A stretch of DNA of 64,000 bases from Roseiterribacter gracilis. GTDB taxonomy: Bacteria; Pseudomonadota; Alphaproteobacteria; BOG-932; Roseiterribacteraceae. This document shows positions 59,153 through 64,000 of the stretch, piece after piece. Location of the stretch: positions 1,116,001 to 1,180,000 of the forward strand of contig BOPV01000001.1 in assembly GCA_018332375.1 (NCBI GenBank), read 5' to 3'. Numbering within the stretch: the first letter of the stretch is position 1; every line of letters starts with the position of its first letter. The notes beneath the pieces are model-generated. The model did not search any database. It was not told the DNA's origin and saw only the letters and a list, made by a program, of their open reading frames with translations. The translations under genes and the position numbers were made by a program.

Positions 59153-62100
59153 CAAGCCGTCAAACGCTGCGCCTCAACGATTCTCGTTTCCCGTCCGATC
59201 CGAACGCGCAGCATGGAGACAAGTTGCTCAATGTCGACCGGCTTGGCGATGTAGTCGCTCGCACCCGCTTCGATGCAGCGTTCGCGATCGCCCTTCATCG
59301 CCTTGGCGGTCACCGCAATGATCGGCAACTCGGCAAAGCGACCGATCTGCCGGACCTCACGCATCGTCTCGTAGCCGTCCAGTTCGGGCATCATGATATC
59401 GACCAACATGGCATCAATGCCCGCAGTCGTCTTCAAGGTTTCGATGCCGTCGCGTCCATTCTCGGCAAAGACGACTTCGATCCCATGCCCTTCCAGCGCC
59501 GAGGCAAGCGAGAAGATGTTGCGAACGTCGTCATCGACGATCAGCACCTTTTTGCCCGCCAGCGCACCGTCATCGGCGCCTTGGCTCAACGCGCGGCGCG
59601 TCGGTTCGGGCAAATTGTCGGCAGTACGGTGCAGGAACAGCGCCGTCTCGCGCAGCAGCGAGTCGGTTGAGCCCTGCCCCTTCATGATCACGGCTTCAGC
59701 CAGACGCTCCAATTCGACCCGATCGGCCTCGTCGAGGTCGCGCGCCGTATAGACGACGATCGGCATGCCGGCTGTGTTGGCCGACGAACGCAGCCGTTCC
59801 ATCAGCTCGAACCCGGTCAGGTCGGGCAGGCCAAGATCGACGATGACGCAGTCGAACTGCTTCGTTGCGACCGCCTGCAACGCTTCTTCGGCGCTGCCGA
59901 CCGCAGTCGTGTGCACGTCGCCATTGCCGATCAGCGCAGTCACTGATTTGCGCTGGGCTTCGTCATCCTCGACCAACAACAGCTCTTTGGTCGGACGCTC
60001 GACGAAGTCGCGCGCCTTGGCCAATGCACCGAACAAGGCTTCGCGATCGACCGGCTTTTCGAGGAAGGCAAAGGCGCCCGCCTTCATGCCGCGACGCTTC
60101 TGTTCGTCGGCGGTGATCACGTGCACCGGAATATGCCGGGTCGTGGCATCGCGCTTGAGACGATCGAGCAGCGCCCAACCATCCATATCGGGCAGACCGA
60201 TATCGAGCGTGATCGCATGCGGCTTGAAGCGCTTGGCGAATGGCAGGACCTGCGCACCGGTCGGTGCGATCACGCCCTTGAAGCCTTTCTCGCGTGCGAG
60301 TTCGAGCAGCACCGACGCAAAAACCGGATCGTCTTCGACAATCATCACCACGAGATCGCCGGGCTCGATCATGTCCTGGTCGTCCAGCGCTTCGCCCAGC
60401 GCCGGACCTTCACCGGTCGCAGCGCGCATCGCCTGCGCCGCCGTTGCGGTCGCGGGCGCCGAGCGCTGCTGCAACTGCCGATGTTCGAGCGGCAGCCACA
60501 GGGTAAAGGTCGAGCCTTGGCCCGGCGTCGAGGCGACACGGATTTCACCACCGAGCAGACGCGCGATTTCGCGGCTGATCGAAAGGCCGAGACCAGTGCC
60601 GCCATATTTACGGCTGGTCGTGCCGTCGGCCTGCTGGAAGGCTTCGAAGATGATGCGCTGCTTGTCCGGTGCGATGCCGATGCCGGTATCGGTCACCGAG
60701 AAGGCGAGCAATTCATCCTCGCCACCCGGCAAGGCTGCGCGTTCGATCTTAAGCGCGACCGTGCCTTTTTCGGTGAACTTGAAGGCGTTCGACAGCAGGT
60801 TCTTCAACACCTGCTGCAGACGCTTGGCGTCGCTGCGCATCGCACGCGGCAGCTTGGTGTCGACTTCGATCTTGAACGCGACCTTCTTCTCTTCCGCGAC
60901 CTGGCGGAAGGTACGTTCGATGCTGGCAGTGAGGTCGTCGAACGTAACATCGCCCACTTCCAGCGTGACCGTGCCCGACTCGATCTTCGACAGATCGAGA
61001 ATGTCGTTGATCAGCGACAGAAGGTCGGTGCCGGCCGCGTTGATCGTCTTGGCGAATTCGCGCTGCTTGTCCGACAGATTGCCTTCCGAATTGTCGGCCA
61101 GCAGTTTCGACAGGATCAGCAGCGAGTTCAGCGGCGTACGCAGCTCGTGCGACATGTTCGCAAGGAACTGGCTCTTGTAGCGGCTGGTAAGCGCCAGCTG
61201 CTCGGCCTTTTCTTCGAGTGCCGCCTTTGCGGCCAACACTTCGCGGTTCTTGCGTTCGACTTCGCGCTTCTGCGTCGCCAGCAGCTGGGCCTTTTCTTCC
61301 AGCTCTTCGTTGGTCTGGCGCAGGCGTTCCTGCTGCGTCTTGAGCAGCTCTTCCGACTGACGCAGCGACGCGGCCTGTTGCTCGAGGCGGTCGTTGGTCT
61401 TTTTCAGCTCTTCCTGCTGGCTCTGCAGTTCGGTCGTCAGCAGCTGTGACTGTTTCAGCAGGCCTTCGGTACGCATCGTGGCCGCGATCGTGTTCAACAC
61501 GATGCCGATCGACTCCATCAGCTGATCGAGGAAGGTCTGGTGGGTTTCGGAGAACTCCGAGAACGACGCCAGTTCGATCACCGCCTTGACTTCGTCTTCA
61601 AACAGAACCGGCAGCACGATGATGTTCATCGGCGGCGCGTCGCCCAGGCCCGACGAGATCGCGATATAGTCGCGCGGCACATTGGTCAGAAGAATGCGCT
61701 TCTTCTCGTAGCCGCACTGGCCGACCAGACCTTCGCGCAGCGCGTAGCGGTTCGACAGATGCTTGCGATGCGAGAAAGCATAGCTCGCAATCATTTCGAG
61801 ATAGGTCTCTTCCTCGTCGCGATCGGCGACGTAGAAGACGCCATGCTGCGCGTTCACCAGCGGCGCCAGTTCCGACAGAACCAGGTTCGACACGGTGTTC
61901 AGATCGCGTTCGCCCTGCAGCATGCGGGTAAATCGCGCCAGGTTGGTTTTCAGCCAATCCTGTTCCGCATTCTTCAGCGTGGTCTCACGCAGATTGCGGA
62001 TCATCTCGTTGATGTTGTCCTTCAACGCCGCGACTTCGCCCGACGCTTCGACCGAGATCGACCGCGTCAAGTCACCCTTGGTCACCGCGGTCGCCACTTC

Positions 62101-64000
62101 GGCGATGGCGCGCACCTGCGTGGTCAAGTTCGCAGCCAGCTGGTTGACGTTGTCGGTCAAGTCACGCCACAGGCCGGCGGCGCCAGGCACGCGTGCCTGG
62201 CCGCCCAACTTGCCTTCGGTACCGACTTCGCGCGCCACGTTGGTGACCTGGTCGGCGAAGGTTGCCAGCGTGTCGATCATGCCGTTGATCGTGTCGCGCA
62301 GCGCCGCGATTTCGCCCTTCGCATCGACGGTCAGCTTGCGCTTCAAGTCGCCGTTCGCGACCGCGGTCACGACCGACGCGATACCGCGCACCTGACCGGT
62401 CAGGTTGGCGGCCATCATGTTCACGTTGTCGGTGAGATCCTTCCAAACGCCCGCGACGCCTTTCACCTGCGCCTGGCCGCCCAGCTTGCCTTCGGAGCCG
62501 ACTTCGCGCGCAACGCGCGTCACTTCGCCCGCAAATGCATTCAGCTGATCCACCATCGTATTGATGGTCGATTTCAGTTCGAGGATTTCGCCTTTGACGT
62601 CGACCGAGATCTTCTTCGACAAGTCGCCATTCGCAACCGCCGTCGTCACTTCGGCGATGTTACGCACCTGGCCGGTCAAGTTCGCGGCCATGCCGTTGAC
62701 GTTGTCGGTCAAATCCTTCCAGACGCCCGCGACGCCCTTCACTTGCGCCTGGCCACCCAGCTTGCCTTCGGAGCCGACTTCGCGCGCAACGCGCGTCACT
62801 TCACCTGCAAACGCATTCAGCTGATCCACCATCGTATTGATGGTCGACTTCAGCTCGAGGATTTCGCCCTTCACGTCGACGGTGATCTTCTTCGACAAGT
62901 CGCCGTTCGCGACCGCCGTCGTCACTTCGGCGATGTTACGCACCTGGCTGGTCAGGTTGGCGGCCATGCCGTTGACGTTGTCGGTCAAATCCTTCCAGAC
63001 GCCCGCGACGCCCTTCACTTGCGCCTGGCCGCCCAGCTTGCCTTCGGAGCCGACTTCGCGCGCAACGCGGGTCACTTCACCCGCAAACGCATTCAGCTGA
63101 TCGACCATCGTATTGATGGTCGACTTCAACTCGAGAATTTCACCGCGCACGTCGACGGTGATCTTCTTCGACAAGTCGCCGTTCGCGACCGCGGTCGTCA
63201 CTTCGGCGATGTTACGCACCTGACCGGTCAAGTTCGCGGCCATGCCGTTCACGTTGTCGGTCAGATCCTTCCACACGCCGGCGACGCCTTCGACGCGGGC
63301 CTGACCGCCTAGCTTGCCGTCGGTGCCGACTTCACGTGCGACGCGGGTCACTTCGCCCGCGAATGCATTCAGCTGATCGACCATCGTGTTGATCGTGCTC
63401 TTGAGCTCGAGCACTTCGCCGCGCACGTCGACGGTGATCTTCTTGGACAAGTCGCCGTTGGCGACCGCGGTCGTCACGTCAGCGATGTTACGCACCTGGC
63501 CGGTCAAATTGGCGGCCATGATGTTCACGTTGTCGGTGAGGTCCTTCCAGACGCCGCCGACGCCTTCGACGCGGGCTTGACCGCCCAGCTTGCCTTCGGT
63601 GCCGACTTCGCGCGCAACGCGCGTCACCTCGCCCGCAAATGCATTCAGCTGATCGACCATCGTATTGATGGTCGACTTCAACTCCAGCACCTCGCCGCGC
63701 ACGTCGACGGTGATCTTCTTCGACAAGTCGCCATTCGCGACCGCCGTCGTCACGTCGGCGATGTTACGCACCTGGCTGGTCAGGTTCGACGCCATGCCGT
63801 TGACGTTGTCGGTCAAATCTTTCCAGACGCCCGCGACGCCGCGCACCTGCGCCTGGCCGCCCAGCTTGCCGTCGGTGCCGACTTCGCGCGCAACGCGCGT
63901 GACTTCGCCAGCAAAGCTGTTCAGCTGATCGACCATCGTGTTGATGGTGCTCTTCAACTCCAGCACTTCGCCGCGCACGTCGACGGTGATCTTCTTCGAC
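59152..64000 (-). CDS. poly-HAMP hybrid histidine kinase with three receivers (5' end beyond window)
   Basis: Large hybrid kinase; 1,616 codons are in the window and the frame stays open to the edge, so the N-terminus is missing. It holds at least seven 92-residue tandem HAMP-type units ([36 protein letters not shown]), a GAF domain (from about [26 protein letters not shown]), and a long coiled coil (Gln/Glu-rich). Then come HisKA with [12 protein letters not shown], HATPase ([18 protein letters not shown]), and three receivers ([30 protein letters not shown]). The layout parallels fungal group III hybrid kinases. First gene of the right-hand operon. Confidence 0.93.
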   Translation of the reverse strand, partial: SKKITVDVRGEVLELKSTINTMVDQLNSFAGEVTRVAREVGTDGKLGGQAQVRGVAGVWKDLTDNVNGMASNLTSQVRNIADVTTAVANGDLSKKITVDVRGEVLELKSTINTMVDQLNAFAGEVTRVAREVGTEGKLGGQARVEGVGGVWKDLTDNVNIMAANLTGQVRNIADVTTAVANGDLSKKITVDVRGEVLELKSTINTMVDQLNAFAGEVTRVAREVGTDGKLGGQARVEGVAGVWKDLTDNVNGMAANLTGQVRNIAEVTTAVANGDLSKKITVDVRGEILELKSTINTMVDQLNAFAGEVTRVAREVGSEGKLGGQAQVKGVAGVWKDLTDNVNGMAANLTSQVRNIAEVTTAVANGDLSKKITVDVKGEILELKSTINTMVDQLNAFAGEVTRVAREVGSEGKLGGQAQVKGVAGVWKDLTDNVNGMAANLTGQVRNIAEVTTAVANGDLSKKISVDVKGEILELKSTINTMVDQLNAFAGEVTRVAREVGSEGKLGGQAQVKGVAGVWKDLTDNVNMMAANLTGQVRGIASVVTAVANGDLKRKLTVDAKGEIAALRDTINGMIDTLATFADQVTNVAREVGTEGKLGGQARVPGAAGLWRDLTDNVNQLAANLTTQVRAIAEVATAVTKGDLTRSISVEASGEVAALKDNINEMIRNLRETTLKNAEQDWLKTNLARFTRMLQGERDLNTVSNLVLSELAPLVNAQHGVFYVADRDEEETYLEMIASYAFSHRKHLSNRYALREGLVGQCGYEKKRILLTNVPRDYIAISSGLGDAPPMNIIVLPVLFEDEVKAVIELASFSEFSETHQTFLDQLMESIGIVLNTIAATMRTEGLLKQSQLLTTELQSQQEELKKTNDRLEQQAASLRQSEELLKTQQERLRQTNEELEEKAQLLATQKREVERKNREVLAAKAALEEKAEQLALTSRYKSQFLANMSHELRTPLNSLLILSKLLADNSEGNLSDKQREFAKTINAAGTDLLSLINDILDLSKIESGTVTLEVGDVTFDDLTASIERTFRQVAEEKKVAFKIEVDTKLPRAMRSDAKRLQQVLKNLLSNAFKFTEKGTVALKIERAALPGGEDELLAFSVTDTGIGIAPDKQRIIFEAFQQADGTTSRKYGGTGLGLSISREIARLLGGEIRVASTPGQGSTFTLWLPLEHRQLQQRSAPATATAAQAMRAATGEGPALGEALDDQDMIEPGDLVVMIVEDDPVFASVLLELAREKGFKGVIAPTGAQVLPFAKRFKPHAITLDIGLPDMDGWALLDRLKRDATTRHIPVHVITADEQKRRGMKAGAFAFLEKPVDREALFGALAKARDFVERPTKELLLVEDDEAQRKSVTALIGNGDVHTTAVGSAEEALQAVATKQFDCVIVDLGLPDLTGFELMERLRSSANTAGMPIVVYTARDLDEADRVELERLAEAVIMKGQGSTDSLLRETALFLHRTADNLPEPTRRALSQGADDGALAGKKVLIVDDDVRNIFSLASALEGHGIEVVFAENGRDGIETLKTTAGIDAMLVDIMMPELDGYETMREVRQIGRFAELPIIAVTAKAMKGDRERCIEAGASDYIAKPVDIEQLVSMLRVRIGRETRIVEAQRLTA
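62047..64000. repeat. 276-base tandem coding repeats (HAMP units)
   Basis: Seven full units of 276 bases plus the next partial one, in register with the reading frame. Unit starts on the minus strand are 63978, 63702, 63426, 63150, 62874 and 62598; the diverged last unit starts at 62322. The units starting at 63150, 62874 and 62598 are the most alike at DNA level; the 3'-most unit is clearly older. Confidence 0.9.

Noticed and set aside
61540-63312. 590-residue plus-strand open frame opposite the HAMP repeats
   Set aside because: Its apparent repeats only mirror the HAMP units; the sense strand carries all the recognisable domains.

Overview
The window is high-GC chromosomal DNA of an alphaproteobacterium. 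The evidence is the gene order ffh-rpsP-rimM-trmD-rplS beside dapF-mtaB-ftsY, EcfG-type stress promoters and sigma factor, HisKA_2 and MHYT kinases, and a TonB receptor paired with S9 peptidases. I cannot fix the order or genus from sequence alone. No rRNA, tRNA, CRISPR array, insertion sequence or prophage was recognised. Both window edges cut genes: a threonine dehydratase-like gene on the left and a poly-HAMP hybrid kinase on the right.

1-15 kb is a peptide/amide uptake and catabolism locus. A leftward operon encodes a secreted amidohydrolase, an amidase, a DppBCDF-like ABC importer and, from its own promoter, a threonine dehydratase-like enzyme. A divergent rightward operon encodes an S9 peptidase, the importer's binding protein, a lambda-crystallin-type 3-hydroxyacid dehydrogenase and a GntR/FCD regulator. 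A TonB receptor gene closes the locus. Four copies of one palindrome (TGTGATCACA followed by GTT) sit upstream of these transcription units and nowhere else that I noticed as a full intergenic match. They are the likely operators of the GntR protein.

15-25 kb holds an alpha/beta hydrolase, an M20 peptidase, DUF72, an O6-alkylguanine methyltransferase, a VOC protein, parts of a ferric-iron importer (binding protein and permease, no ATPase), hisS, and the coupled nucleoside-salvage pair cdd-deoC. 25-30 kb is a leftward signalling operon: MHYT hybrid kinase, single receiver, then a receiver-PAS-GGDEF-EAL protein.

30-44 kb is mixed: a hypothetical protein, a small exported protein, an asparaginase, then a stress-flavoured stretch. 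That stretch has an HPF-like protein, an atypical receiver coupled to an EcfG-like ECF sigma factor, a DUF6496 protein with a histone-H1-like basic tail, prolyl aminopeptidase, a second S9 peptidase, a PAS hybrid kinase, a manganese catalase and a GAF/HisKA_2 kinase. EcfG-like promoters (GGAAC, 16-17 bases, CGTT/GTT) precede the basic-tail and catalase genes. pgk and two small genes follow.

44-56 kb is housekeeping: amn, ftsY, mtaB and dapF leftward with a pentapeptide-repeat protein, and ffh-rpsP-rimM-trmD-rplS rightward. The ffh leader carries a predicted promoter, three tandem hairpins ending in a terminator-like U tract, and two more hairpins before the ribosome binding site. A PhzF/LysR divergent pair and a small ribbon-helix-helix protein follow. 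56-64 kb is a second leftward signalling operon: poly-HAMP hybrid kinase, receiver-PAS hybrid kinase, single receiver, all translationally coupled. The least explained items are the four-operator peptide regulon, the structured ffh leader and the stress-promoter/basic-protein group.
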